In this document: piece after piece, positions 1 to 8,191 of the stretch
Layout: the number at the start of each line of letters is the position of its first letter
How positions within the stretch are numbered: the first letter of the stretch is position 1
Assembly (NCBI GenBank): GCA_014859375.1
Contig: JACUUH010000003.1
Coordinates: 1-64,000, forward strand
DNA from: Gammaproteobacteria bacterium
Lineage (GTDB): Bacteria; Pseudomonadota; Gammaproteobacteria; Nitrosococcales; Methylophagaceae
DNA length: 64,000 nucleotides
Direction: 5' to 3'
Program-made: the position numbers and the translations under genes
Notes under the pieces: model-generated
Databases searched by the model: none
What the model saw: only the letters and a program-made list of their open reading frames with translations
Told to the model about the DNA's origin: nothing

Positions 1-27
1 GCAAATTCATTGATTACGGGTTTATGA
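1..27 (+). CDS. 3' end of the gene upstream of bioD (partial)
   Basis: The first 27 bases read as eight codons (ANSLITGL) and a TGA stop that overlaps the bioD start codon in an ATGA arrangement, which is typical of co-translated operon genes. In many gammaproteobacteria bioC precedes bioD, so this may be the end of bioC, but eight residues are too few to identify it. The bioD frame is also open to the left edge, so the assignment is only contextual. Confidence 0.3.
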   Translation, partial: ANSLITGL

Positions 28-689
28 CCAGTTTATTTGTAACAGGAACTGATACCGACGCTGGCAAAACAGTGGTTAGCGTTGCTCTTATTGATTTACT
101 CAAACAACAAGGGCTTAGGGTTGCTGGCATGAAACCCATTGCCAGTGGCTGCGAGTTAACCGAAGTCGGTTTGCGTAATGATGATGCAATGCAACTGGCT
201 CAACATGCCAATGTGCATTTACCGTACGACATGATCAATCCTTATGCTTTTCAGCCAGCGATTGCGCCACATATTGCAGCAGAACAAGTTAATGTTGCTA
301 TTGACCTGGATGTCATTAAACACAATTTTGAACAGATACAGCAGCAAGCAGATGCTGTTGTGGTTGAAGGTGCTGGTGGCTGGTTAGTGCCAATCAATCA
401 GCAACACACTATCGCTGATATTGCATCGACACTTAATCTGCCGGTGATACTTGTAGTGGCTATCCGCTTGGGTTGTATCAATCATGCCTTGCTTAGCGTC
501 AATGCCATCGCTCAATCAGGGTCAAGGCTGGTAGGGTGGGTGGCTAATAGTGTTACAGCGAGTAATGAACAAGATGAAATAATTGCTACATTAAAACAAC
601 GGATTGAGGCACCCTGTCTAGGTATCGTGCCAACACTGGCAGCACAACAAGATGCTAAAGATTACATTGAGCTTGGAGAGCTATCATGA
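24..689 (+). CDS. bioD: Dethiobiotin synthetase
   Basis: This cytosolic enzyme closes the ureido ring of dethiobiotin from 7,8-diaminopelargonic acid, CO2 and ATP, the penultimate step of biotin synthesis. The 221-residue product has the family's modified P-loop GTDTDAGKT at residues 8-16, the MKP lysine (Lys37) and the VEGAGGW motif whose Glu115 helps bind the substrate. Length is normal for BioD. The ATG at 24 overlaps the stop of the preceding frame, so it is probably the last intact gene of a bio operon whose other members lie left of the window. A small broken reading frame follows, also overlapping by ATGA. Confidence 0.95.
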   Translation: MTSLFVTGTDTDAGKTVVSVALIDLLKQQGLRVAGMKPIASGCELTEVGLRNDDAMQLAQHANVHLPYDMINPYAFQPAIAPHIAAEQVNVAIDLDVIKHNFEQIQQQADAVVVEGAGGWLVPINQQHTIADIASTLNLPVILVVAIRLGCINHALLSVNAIAQSGSRLVGWVANSVTASNEQDEIIATLKQRIEAPCLGIVPTLAAQQDAKDYIELGELS

Positions 690-852
690 CAAAACTGCTG
701 ATAAGTTTTCTGTTGGTGATTCAAGCCGAATTAGCCTATGGCAACAAGTGATTCATCGGATGGATGTCGAAGCCGCTGATGAAAGAGCCATGATTTGCTT
801 GTATCAGTATTATGATTTGCCGACTTCAGTTGCTAAAACCAAGTGTTCTTAG
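686..852 (+). pseudogene. Small secreted-peptide gene after bioD, apparently frameshifted
   Basis: An ATG at 686 overlaps the bioD stop (ATGA) and starts MTKLLISFLLVIQAELAYG, a convincing signal-peptide sequence, but the frame stops after 21 codons at 751. The neighbouring frame then continues without a stop to 852 as VIHRMDVEAADERAMICLYQ and about 14 further residues. Joining the two by a one-base shift near 745 would give a secreted protein of about 55 residues. An ATG at 652 opens the second frame on its own but lies inside bioD and gives an unlikely N-terminus. The family is not recognised. The alternatives are a genuine 21-residue peptide or a sequencing error. Confidence 0.4.
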
Positions 853-890
853 TTTGGTAGTCTAATCTGACTTGATAGCCGCCGCTGGGC

Positions 891-1045
891 GTTCGTTTCT
901 TTTGCATGCCCAAAAGAAACGAACCAAAGAAAAGGGCACCCGGAATTGCCTTAACTCCAAAAACTAGACTGATTTTATGGCGTGGTCGAAAACTCGCTAC
1001 GCTCAAACACTCGACCACCTTCTCCATAAAATCAGTTTAGTTTTT
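891..1045. repeat. Compound palindromic repeat element
   Basis: Three nested or adjacent inverted repeats lie in noncoding sequence. A perfect 14-bp stem (891-904 with 911-924, GTTCGTTTCTTTTG, 6-nt loop) is followed by a 22-bp stem with one mismatch (959-980 with 1024-1045). Inside the second sits an 8-bp stem GTGGTCGA (982-989 with 1011-1018). The layout resembles short mobile palindromic repeats found between genes and on plasmids in many proteobacteria. I infer that it is a non-autonomous repeat, because no transposase is nearby. It separates the bio operon from the nuclease-like gene. The rest of 853-1150 has no credible gene. Confidence 0.65.
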
Positions 1046-1150
1046 AGCGGCAATTGGCGGGAAAGTGAAGTTCATGATCACCAGTTAAGCAAAGCTGAAC
1101 CCGACTGCTGGCAGAGCGAGCGATCTGGGGCAGCCGTTTATGAGAGGTCA

Positions 1151-2101
1151 TTAGCCACCAACCTTGTTGTACGCCATAGTAATAAACTCTTTGACTGACT
1201 CAAACTCTGATTCCGTCGAAATGGTAAATTCAATATCACCAGTACCGTAATGACCTATTGACGTTACATCTCGATAATTTTTGGTTCCATCAGGAATGTC
1301 AGAGGGTTTGAGCTTTAAAAACAGTTTAATAGTTTTGCCTTTTATTTCCATGCAGACAATGTTCTGCGAGATTTTGTACGCAACATAGAATTTTTTTGGC
1401 ACTTCTTCTATTGACTCATCCAAACCAAGAATAAATTCGCGAATTGTCGCTGTTAGCTCCCGAATTTCCTCACTTTTCCCTTCAAGTCTTTCATCGAATG
1501 TATACGTTGCTGTGGCACGAGTTAGAGCAGCTTTTTTACCCGCCTCAACCATAACTGGATTTTTATATCCATTCTCAGTTGAATTAATAGATGACGAAGA
1601 TACTGTTGTCTTGGAAGTATGAAAAACTTCTTCAAGGTAAAGTGAGTTATTGGAAAATAAGCGATATTTCCATAGCTCGATATTTGCCCCCATGACTTGT
1701 ACAGCATGCAAGTCGTACTTTTTATAGTTTGGCGCAATACAAATAACCCTAACGTCAGACCAATCTATCTTGACTTTACTTCCCAATTTTTTTTGTACAG
1801 CAATTTCAAAATCACCCTTGTGATCTTGTATCCAGTGCAAATAGAAAAGACTTTGATTGATCAACTCTGATGATTCGACTTTTTTGTATTCGATAATGAC
1901 GGGATTATCTTCTTCTGATAAGGCAAGACTATCGATTCGTCCAGCATGTTGAGCGCCAGTTGAAAACTCACTCGCAACAAATCGGCAATTAAATACTGTT
2001 TCGAGGTTTTTCTCAATCAGTGACTGCAAGTCCTTTTCCAGTGCGAAGTTCTTCTGCTCTACGGCAGACAACTTGTCACCTAAAATATCGAAAATTGGCA
2101 T
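1151..2101 (-). CDS. PD-(D/E)XK nuclease-like protein with C-terminal DUF5655 domain
   Basis: The 316-residue protein has two parts. Residues 1-110 look like a PD-(D/E)XK fold: a helix with Glu22, then GRIDSLAL with Asp57, then VIIEYKK giving Glu71-x-Lys73, the classic D...ExK catalytic pattern of NucS/restriction-type nucleases. Residues from about 210 to 316 match DUF5655, including KGKTIKLFLKLKP and a YRDVTSIGHYGTGDIEF segment. Such proteins are often annotated as predicted transport proteins or endonuclease-like proteins, and no activity is established to my knowledge. The gene stands alone, is AT-rich relative to bioD, and abuts a palindromic repeat, which suggests recent acquisition. 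A role in DNA cleavage or defence is inference only. Confidence 0.75.
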   Translation of the reverse strand: MPIFDILGDKLSAVEQKNFALEKDLQSLIEKNLETVFNCRFVASEFSTGAQHAGRIDSLALSEEDNPVIIEYKKVESSELINQSLFYLHWIQDHKGDFEIAVQKKLGSKVKIDWSDVRVICIAPNYKKYDLHAVQVMGANIELWKYRLFSNNSLYLEEVFHTSKTTVSSSSINSTENGYKNPVMVEAGKKAALTRATATYTFDERLEGKSEEIRELTATIREFILGLDESIEEVPKKFYVAYKISQNIVCMEIKGKTIKLFLKLKPSDIPDGTKNYRDVTSIGHYGTGDIEFTISTESEFESVKEFITMAYNKVGG

Positions 2102-2209
2102 GTGATGATTACTCCATTGTTTCTTTGGTTTCTAACATGTCATTAAGGGGAATAAAAATCCCCTGCAACTCTATACTTATACGGACAATAATTCTTAGTA
2201 ATTTAATAA

Positions 2210-2866
2210 TCAAGCTAACACTGGGAATAGGGTAATGTCATCACCCAACTGCCAAGCAGGATATTTAGTCATAATGCTATTGAACAACTCTGACTCAATA
2301 AATTGGTTTAACCATTTTTGAATATGCGGGTAGGGGCTTTGATCAAACCAAGCTTTATCAGAAAAGGCGAATTGACGAATAAAAGGCAGGATAGCCATAT
2401 CAGCATAGGTGATGCGATCACAGATCAAATAACCATTCTTTTCTAATTGCTGTTCTAAGTTGATTAAGGTTTTTTCAGCCTGTTGGCGATAATAGTCTTG
2501 TGTGTGCTCGGGGTAACGATCAGCATATTTATAACGATCTAAATAATATTTAAATTCACCATCGTTTTGGGCAATAAGTTCTTGGCTGAGTTGCTGTTGT
2601 GATTCTGTTAGATCGTGATACCACTGGTCAGGGTCACGTTGATTAAGCGCCCATTTCATAATATCTAAACTTTCTTCAATTACTCTGTTGTCAGCAGTGA
2701 GTAATACTGGCACGGTGGCTTTGGGTGATAGTTCAAGGAGTTGTTGTGGTTTATTTTTTAATTCGATTTCGCGTAATTCAAGCTGAATCTCGCTGTTAGC
2801 AATGGCTAAACGTGCTCGCATAGCATAAGGGCAGCGACGGAAACTATATAAAATGGCATTATTCAT
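2210..2866 (-). CDS. Glutathione S-transferase family protein
   Basis: The 218-residue product has the two-domain GST layout: a thioredoxin-like N-terminal domain (about 1-80) and an all-helical C-terminal domain. Residues 12-15 are CPYA within RRCPYAMRARL, which places a cysteine where tyrosine or serine GSTs have their catalytic residue, as in omega-class and glutaredoxin-2-like enzymes. The segment KATVPVL carries the conserved cis-proline and EES follows further on for glutathione binding. It probably works as a thiol transferase or glutathione-dependent reductase in the cytosol; the substrate cannot be told. It is divergently transcribed from the RND efflux genes and has no operon partner. 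Confidence 0.85.
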   Translation of the reverse strand: MNNAILYSFRRCPYAMRARLAIANSEIQLELREIELKNKPQQLLELSPKATVPVLLTADNRVIEESLDIMKWALNQRDPDQWYHDLTESQQQLSQELIAQNDGEFKYYLDRYKYADRYPEHTQDYYRQQAEKTLINLEQQLEKNGYLICDRITYADMAILPFIRQFAFSDKAWFDQSPYPHIQKWLNQFIESELFNSIMTKYPAWQLGDDITLFPVLA

Positions 2867-2920
2867 GGTTATGTATTGTACGTAGAGTTAAGACGCTGAG
2901 CTAGTTATCTGGTATTAAGT

Positions 2921-2936
2921 ATTAGCGTTTGCTAAT
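2921..2936. promoter_or_regulatory. 16-bp palindrome upstream of the RND efflux operon
   Basis: ATTAGCGTTTGCTAAT is a perfect inverted repeat (6-bp arms, 4-nt centre) about 67 bp before the efflux adaptor start, in the 136-bp divergent region shared with the GST gene. It runs into an AT-rich TAATATATAG stretch that could contain a -10 element. The shape fits an operator for a TetR-like or similar repressor, but no regulator gene is adjacent. This is a structural observation with inferred function. Confidence 0.35.
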
Positions 2937-3002
2937 ATATAGCTTTGCATCTTTTCAAATCTGGGTGCAAGCTACCACTGTCTATCTTAAAAGGCTATTG
3001 CT

Positions 3003-4106
3003 ATGAAAGTGCGTATGAAAGGATTGAAAACAGGGCTTTTAACTGCTGTCTGGTTAGTAACCGTGTTGGTTAATAGTGCACATGCTGTAGATGAGTTAGC
3101 CATTGTTGCTGTTGAGGATAAAGCGTTTCCACACTATGAGGTGTTTGATGCTGTGGTCGAGGCAGTACATCAATCAACCGTATCATCACGCATTGCTGGT
3201 GAAGTGATTGAGCTCAATTTTGATGTGGGTGATGTTGTACCCAAAGATGCCATCATCATGAAATTTAGGGATGAGGAATTTCGAGCGCGTGTTGCCCAAA
3301 TTGAGGCTAATTTAGTCGCTGATAACGCATCAAATCGTGAGGCAACTGCCCGTTATAAAGAGGCTTCAGCCGAATCTGAACGGGTGTCTAATTTGTTTAA
3401 ACGTAAACTGGTATCGCAAGCTGCATTAGATAAAGCTGAGGCTGATTTAAGTGCTGCCCGTGCACGGATGCAGGCGCTTGCTGCTCAAATAAAATCACGT
3501 CAGGCTCAGTTAGATGAAGCCAAAGTCAATTTATCATATACCCAAATTAAAGCGCCTTATAGTGGTGTTGTCACCGAACGTTTAATTGAGTTGGGTGAAA
3601 TGGCGAGCCCCGGCCAGCATTTAATGACAGGGATCTCACTGGATGATACCCGTGCGGTTGCCTATGTACCTCAGTATCTTCTTAATCAGGTGTTACAGGC
3701 TAAACATCCCGTTTTAGAGTTAGTTGATGGCAGACAAATACAAGGCCAAGACATCACCTTGGTTCCTCATGCCGATCAGATCAATCATAGTTTTAAGGTA
3801 CGGGTTGCTTTGCCAGTATTGCAACAGCCGATTTATCCTGGTCTATTTGGCAAACTTCGATTTGAAACTGGTGATGAACGTATTCGCGTTGTGCCTAAAA
3901 CAGCGTTGGTACAGCGTGGTGAAGTCAGTGCTGTCTATGTGGTCACGGGCGATCAGATACGATTACGTCACATCCGTTTAGGCCGTGTTGTTTCATCAAC
4001 CCAACAACAAGTGCTTGCCGGTTTATCTATTGGTGAAGCTGTTGCTATTGAACCAGATAAAGCTGTTCTGAAAGTGAACTCAAATCGTGTTGGAGCTATA
4101 CAGTGA
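3003..4106 (+). CDS. RND efflux periplasmic adaptor (membrane fusion protein)
   Basis: This 367-residue protein bridges an inner-membrane RND pump and an outer-membrane channel. It begins with a signal peptide (hydrophobic core at about 10-25) with a probable cleavage after AHA at residue 28. A half-lipoyl motif follows (SRIAGEVIELNFDVGDVV), then a long coiled-coil hairpin rich in Ala, Glu and Lys (about 90-175), the second lipoyl half (KAPYSGVVTERLIELGEMAS) and a beta-barrel domain. No lipobox cysteine is present, so it is not a lipoprotein. Its TGA overlaps the GTG start of the pump gene, showing translational coupling. Substrate is unknown and no TolC-like gene is in the window. Confidence 0.9.
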   Translation: MKVRMKGLKTGLLTAVWLVTVLVNSAHAVDELAIVAVEDKAFPHYEVFDAVVEAVHQSTVSSRIAGEVIELNFDVGDVVPKDAIIMKFRDEEFRARVAQIEANLVADNASNREATARYKEASAESERVSNLFKRKLVSQAALDKAEADLSAARARMQALAAQIKSRQAQLDEAKVNLSYTQIKAPYSGVVTERLIELGEMASPGQHLMTGISLDDTRAVAYVPQYLLNQVLQAKHPVLELVDGRQIQGQDITLVPHADQINHSFKVRVALPVLQQPIYPGLFGKLRFETGDERIRVVPKTALVQRGEVSAVYVVTGDQIRLRHIRLGRVVSSTQQQVLAGLSIGEAVAIEPDKAVLKVNSNRVGAIQ

Positions 4107-7100
4107 GTCAAGCAAAATTGGGCATTTCGGGTCGTATCGCAGCCTCATTTCAAGACTCGGAGATCACACCTTTATTGGCGTTACTAGCTATTTTATTAGG
4201 CGTGTTTGCTCTGATGGTGACACCGAGAGAAGAAGAGCCACAAATTGATGTCACTTTTGCCAATATTTTTGTGGCTTATCCCGGTGCCTCTGCCAAAGAA
4301 GTTGAGCAACTTATTTCTACACCGGCAGAACAAGTCATTTCTGAAATTCCGGGTATTGAACATGTTTATTCCGTGTCAAAACCGGGGATGTCAGTGTTGA
4401 CAGCGCAATTTGAAGTGGGTGAACAAGCGACTGAGTCTATCGTTAATTTATATAACAAAATTTATTCAAATAGTGATTGGTTGCCAGCACAACTTGGTGT
4501 CGCACAACCGATAATTAAACCTAAAGGTATTGACGATGTACCTGTGGTGACGATGACGCTTTGGAGTGAAGATAAAACACAGACAAGTTATGAGTTACAA
4601 CAGGTTGCTCATGCACTGGAGGTCGAGTTAAAGCGAATTCCTGGAACACGTGATATTTATACTGTGGGAGGGCCAGATCATGTGGTTCGCATTCAACTCG
4701 ATCTTGAACGATTAGCCGGTTATGACATTGATCCACTCGAATTAAAACAGGCGTTAATGGCAGCCAATGCTTCAGCTGAAGCTGGCATCTTAATCAACAA
4801 TGATAAGACCAGCTCTGTGCAAGCTGGCGAATTTTTAACAACAGTAGATGATCTTTATCAACTGGTTGTAGGTGTTCGTAACAATGCACCGGTGTATTTG
4901 ATTGATGTTGCTTCTGTTATGGAAGGTGCTGATCAAGCTCAACGTTATACATGGTTTGGTACGGGCATGGCAGCGGCGGATAAAGGAGTTGCTGCATCGG
5001 GCGAGTTTCCCGCTGTTACGTTAGCCATTGCCAAACAACCAGGACAAAATGCTGCTGATATTGCAGATGCGGTGATTACACGCTTTGGTGAGCTGCATAA
5101 TGTGGTCGTGCCGGAAGGGGTTGAGATGACCGTGACTCGGAACTATGGTCAAACTGCTAATGATAAGGCTCAAACCTTAATTAAAAAATTAATCTTCGTC
5201 ACCCTTGCTGTAGTGGTGTTAGTGTTAGTTACCTTAGGTTGGCGAGAAGCGATTATTGTCGGCGTTGCTGTGGTCGTGACCTTAATGTTGATGCTATTTG
5301 CATCATGGGCATGGGGCTTTACTCTCAATCGAGTGTCATTATTCGCTCTTATATTCTCGATTGGTATTTTGGTTGATGATGCCATTGTGGTGGTTGAAAA
5401 CATTCATCGACACCATCAGCTTGGCGGAAAGTCGTTACGTGAAGCCATTCCACTTGCAGTTGATGAAGTCGGTGGCCCGACTATTTTAGCCACCTTTGCC
5501 GTTATTGCTGCGTTATTACCAATGGCGTTTGTCACTGGTTTAATGGGGCCGTATATGAGTCCTATTCCAATTAATGCCAGTATTGGCATGATCTTATCGT
5601 TGTTTGTTGCCTACATTTTAACGCCCTGGATGGTGTTTAAAATGATGGCTAAAACCAAACATAATGCAGCTTCGAGTGACTTATCTACACCGACTTCGAC
5701 ACGACTGTACAGTTTGTTTCATCGTATCATTGGCTTATTTGTATTAAGACCTAACAGTAGACTTTGGCGATGGCTGTTATTGATGGCAATGATTGGCTTG
5801 ATTGTAGTGTCTGTTGGTTTGGCAGCAATGAAATTGGTCGTATTAAAAATGTTGCCGTTTGATAATAAATCCGAATTTCAAGTTGTGGTTGATATGCCAG
5901 AAGGAACCAGTTTGGAACGCACAGCAGGTTTGATGCGAGATTTAGCTGCCTATATCGCAACGGTGCCAGAAGTCACTGATTATCAAATTTATGTTGGTAC
6001 TGCAGCACCAATCAACTTTAATGGTCTGGTCAGACAATATTATTTAAGGCAGGGGGTTGAGTTTGCTGATATTCAGGTTAATTTGACTGATAAACACTTA
6101 AGATCGAGACAAAGTCATGATATTGCACGTTCAGTTAGGGAGCCTTTGCAACAGATAGGTCAACATTGGGGTGGTAATATCAAGATTGTTGAAGTGCCGC
6201 CTGGCCCACCAGTGCAAGCGCCACTTGTTGTTGAAGTTTATGGTTTGGATTATGACAATCAGTTGGCTTTAACAGGTCAAATTCGAACCGTGTTTGAGCA
6301 AACAGAGGATATTGCTGATAGTGATGATAGTATCGAATTTGCAGCGGTACGCAAACGACTCCGTATTGATCAACAAAAAGCGGCGCAATTAGGTTTAAGC
6401 CAGCAACAGATAGTGAATGCCATTTCATTAGCATTGGCAGGTGATGATGTTGGTTTTCTTCATAACGAAACAGCTAAATATGCAGTGCCATTACGAGTGC
6501 AATTGCCGACTGCTGATCTAGCTGATATCTCATCTATATTGAAATTACGCTTACGTAATATTCAGGGACAATTGATTGCTATTGGTGATGTGGTCAAGGT
6601 GTTTGATAGTAAGCGCGAGCAAACCATTTATCATAAAGATTTATTGCCCGTGAGTTATGTCACTGCCGATATGGCAGGAGAATTGGATAGCCCGCTTTAT
6701 GGCATGTATGCACTTTATCAACAATTTGAGCAATTAGGCATTGAGCAGTTTTTAGTTAAGGCACCATTGTTGCCGATTAACGGCAGCATTAAATGGGATG
6801 GTGAATGGCAAGTCACTTACGAGACCTTTCGTGATATGGGCGCGGCTTATGCTGTCGGTATTATTTTGATTTATCTCTTAGTTGTCGCTCAATTTAAATC
6901 GTATTTAGTGCCTTTGGTGATTATGGCGCCGATACCATTAACTATTATTGGTGTGATGCCGGGTCATGCTTTATTGGGTGCACAATTTACGGCAACCTCA
7001 ATGATAGGGATGATCGCGATGGCGGGGATTATTGTGCGCAACTCAATCTTGCTGGTGGACTTTGTTAATCAAGCTATTAAACAAGGCACACAATTGGAGC

Positions 7101-7309
7101 AAGCGGTAATTCAGGCGGCAGCAATACGGGCGAAGCCGATCATGCTGACTGCTGTTGCAGCGATGTTAGGCGCTTTATTTATTTTGGATGATCCAATATT
7201 TAATGGTTTAGCCGTTGCATTATTATTCGGAATTTTAGTTTCAACCTTGCTGACGCTATTAGTTATTCCTGTTATGTACTATGCGTTGATGAAAACACGC
7301 TTAACATGA
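4103..7309 (+). CDS. RND efflux pump, inner-membrane permease
   Basis: The 1068-residue protein has the AcrB-type duplicated plan: a first membrane helix (LLALLAILLGVFALMV), a large periplasmic loop, a bundle of five or six helices, a second periplasmic loop and a final bundle. The proton-relay pair is seen as IGILVDDAIVVVENIHRH in the fourth-helix region. The conserved N-terminal PGASAKEVEQLISTPAEQ is typical of the heavy-metal/multidrug RND superfamily, though length and the DD motif favour a drug or solvent (HAE1-like) pump over a metal pump. Start is GTG at 4103, overlapping the adaptor stop. Cargo is unknown. Confidence 0.9.
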   Translation: MSQAKLGISGRIAASFQDSEITPLLALLAILLGVFALMVTPREEEPQIDVTFANIFVAYPGASAKEVEQLISTPAEQVISEIPGIEHVYSVSKPGMSVLTAQFEVGEQATESIVNLYNKIYSNSDWLPAQLGVAQPIIKPKGIDDVPVVTMTLWSEDKTQTSYELQQVAHALEVELKRIPGTRDIYTVGGPDHVVRIQLDLERLAGYDIDPLELKQALMAANASAEAGILINNDKTSSVQAGEFLTTVDDLYQLVVGVRNNAPVYLIDVASVMEGADQAQRYTWFGTGMAAADKGVAASGEFPAVTLAIAKQPGQNAADIADAVITRFGELHNVVVPEGVEMTVTRNYGQTANDKAQTLIKKLIFVTLAVVVLVLVTLGWREAIIVGVAVVVTLMLMLFASWAWGFTLNRVSLFALIFSIGILVDDAIVVVENIHRHHQLGGKSLREAIPLAVDEVGGPTILATFAVIAALLPMAFVTGLMGPYMSPIPINASIGMILSLFVAYILTPWMVFKMMAKTKHNAASSDLSTPTSTRLYSLFHRIIGLFVLRPNSRLWRWLLLMAMIGLIVVSVGLAAMKLVVLKMLPFDNKSEFQVVVDMPEGTSLERTAGLMRDLAAYIATVPEVTDYQIYVGTAAPINFNGLVRQYYLRQGVEFADIQVNLTDKHLRSRQSHDIARSVREPLQQIGQHWGGNIKIVEVPPGPPVQAPLVVEVYGLDYDNQLALTGQIRTVFEQTEDIADSDDSIEFAAVRKRLRIDQQKAAQLGLSQQQIVNAISLALAGDDVGFLHNETAKYAVPLRVQLPTADLADISSILKLRLRNIQGQLIAIGDVVKVFDSKREQTIYHKDLLPVSYVTADMAGELDSPLYGMYALYQQFEQLGIEQFLVKAPLLPINGSIKWDGEWQVTYETFRDMGAAYAVGIILIYLLVVAQFKSYLVPLVIMAPIPLTIIGVMPGHALLGAQFTATSMIGMIAMAGIIVRNSILLVDFVNQAIKQGTQLEQAVIQAAAIRAKPIMLTAVAAMLGALFILDDPIFNGLAVALLFGILVSTLLTLLVIPVMYYALMKTRLT

Positions 7310-7328
7310 TTTAAGCCTGAACTTAATT

Positions 7329-7928
7329 CTACTCTTTTGATAGCCGCAGAATTTCTGCTTGTCTTGTGAAGGTATGTTTAACGAGCAGATTGCGATCATG
7401 TTCTGTCATATGACTAAACACGAGACGTAATAAATAAGGTGTTTGTTGGGGTGCATCATAGGGTTGACTACAACCGATGACACTGGCGATACCTTGAATG
7501 GTCGCACCCGAAGGGCGTAATTCAATTTTGAATTCAAAAGCCTGTTTGTTCTGATATTGATGTTCAGACATTAGTGCAAGACCGCCACCACTTAAATTAA
7601 CATCAACTGAAACACAGTCAGAAGGGCGTGTTTTTTGACGATTGACTAGTTGTGATATCAAAGTGATTTTGTCGTTAAGTAAACGCAGGGCGCGTGCAAC
7701 TTCACGATCGGTTTGGTTGATCTGATCAACAACATGACTGAACGCATTTTGTAGCGTTGTTAATTGTTGCTGTTCGGAATTTGTATCGTCAGTATTTTTA
7801 TTGCGTAACACAGTAATAAAATTGGCAACATCAGTTGGGTCTATGGGGGTTAGTATTAGGTAAACAGTGTCATTTATCCGGAAAAACTCGCGGCGATCAT
7901 CATTAAATTCAGGTAAATTTTCCAACAC
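7329..7928 (-). CDS. PilZ-domain protein with long insertion
   Basis: The 199-residue protein carries both halves of the c-di-GMP-binding PilZ signature: RREFFR with R13xxxR17, and NLSGGG (N111xSxxG116). They are separated by nearly 95 residues, whereas compact PilZ domains have them about 20-30 apart. The intervening sequence is mostly polar and probably helical (for example AFSHVVDQINQTDREVARAL). This resembles the non-canonical PilZ proteins that oligomerise through a heptad helix, described in xanthomonads and present in pseudomonads. It probably transmits c-di-GMP signals to motility or adhesion. It is convergent with the RND pump gene, and the partner is unknown. Confidence 0.8.
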   Translation of the reverse strand: MLENLPEFNDDRREFFRINDTVYLILTPIDPTDVANFITVLRNKNTDDTNSEQQQLTTLQNAFSHVVDQINQTDREVARALRLLNDKITLISQLVNRQKTRPSDCVSVDVNLSGGGLALMSEHQYQNKQAFEFKIELRPSGATIQGIASVIGCSQPYDAPQQTPYLLRLVFSHMTEHDRNLLVKHTFTRQAEILRLSKE

Positions 7929-8053
7929 ATTACTCCTTCGTTAATACTCAGAGGTTATATTCCTATGACACGTCAATTTGCACAAAATCATCTTTTGTCA
8001 TCCCAGCTTTTACCTGGATGACAGGTTCGATTAATTTAGCAGCAAATCCAATA

Positions 8054-8181
8054 TATACCCAAAGTACTTGAAGCTGCAGGTAGGCGGCAACTAAGCGAGT
8101 CCCCATGAGCATAGATAAACTATGTGATTGGGGTGAGCGAACGTAGCCAACACCGCTGCAGCTTCAAGTAGGAAGGGTATA
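8054..8181. repeat. ERIC-like (intergenic repeat unit) element
   Basis: A 128-bp imperfect palindrome runs from TATACCC at 8054 to GGGTATA at 8181. Its 26-bp ends match each other except for five central positions (8054-8079 versus 8156-8181). Its core matches the Enterobacterial Repetitive Intergenic Consensus: 8118-8139 agrees with the ERIC2 primer sequence at 19 of 22 positions and 8095-8116 with the complement of ERIC1R at 17 of 22, by hand comparison from memory. Length is almost exactly that of the ERIC consensus. It lies 10 bp beyond the phoH stop codon, so it probably ends up in the 3' untranslated region. Confidence 0.88.
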
Positions 8182-8191
8182 GTATGCCAGA

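Noticed and set aside
652-852. 66-codon gene starting inside bioD
   Set aside because: The ATG at 652 lies within bioD and yields an implausible N-terminus; the ATG at 686 with a signal peptide better explains the region as a frameshifted gene.
977-1198. 73-codon open frame through the palindromic repeat
   Set aside because: It reads straight through the inverted repeats and has no ribosome-binding site or family resemblance.
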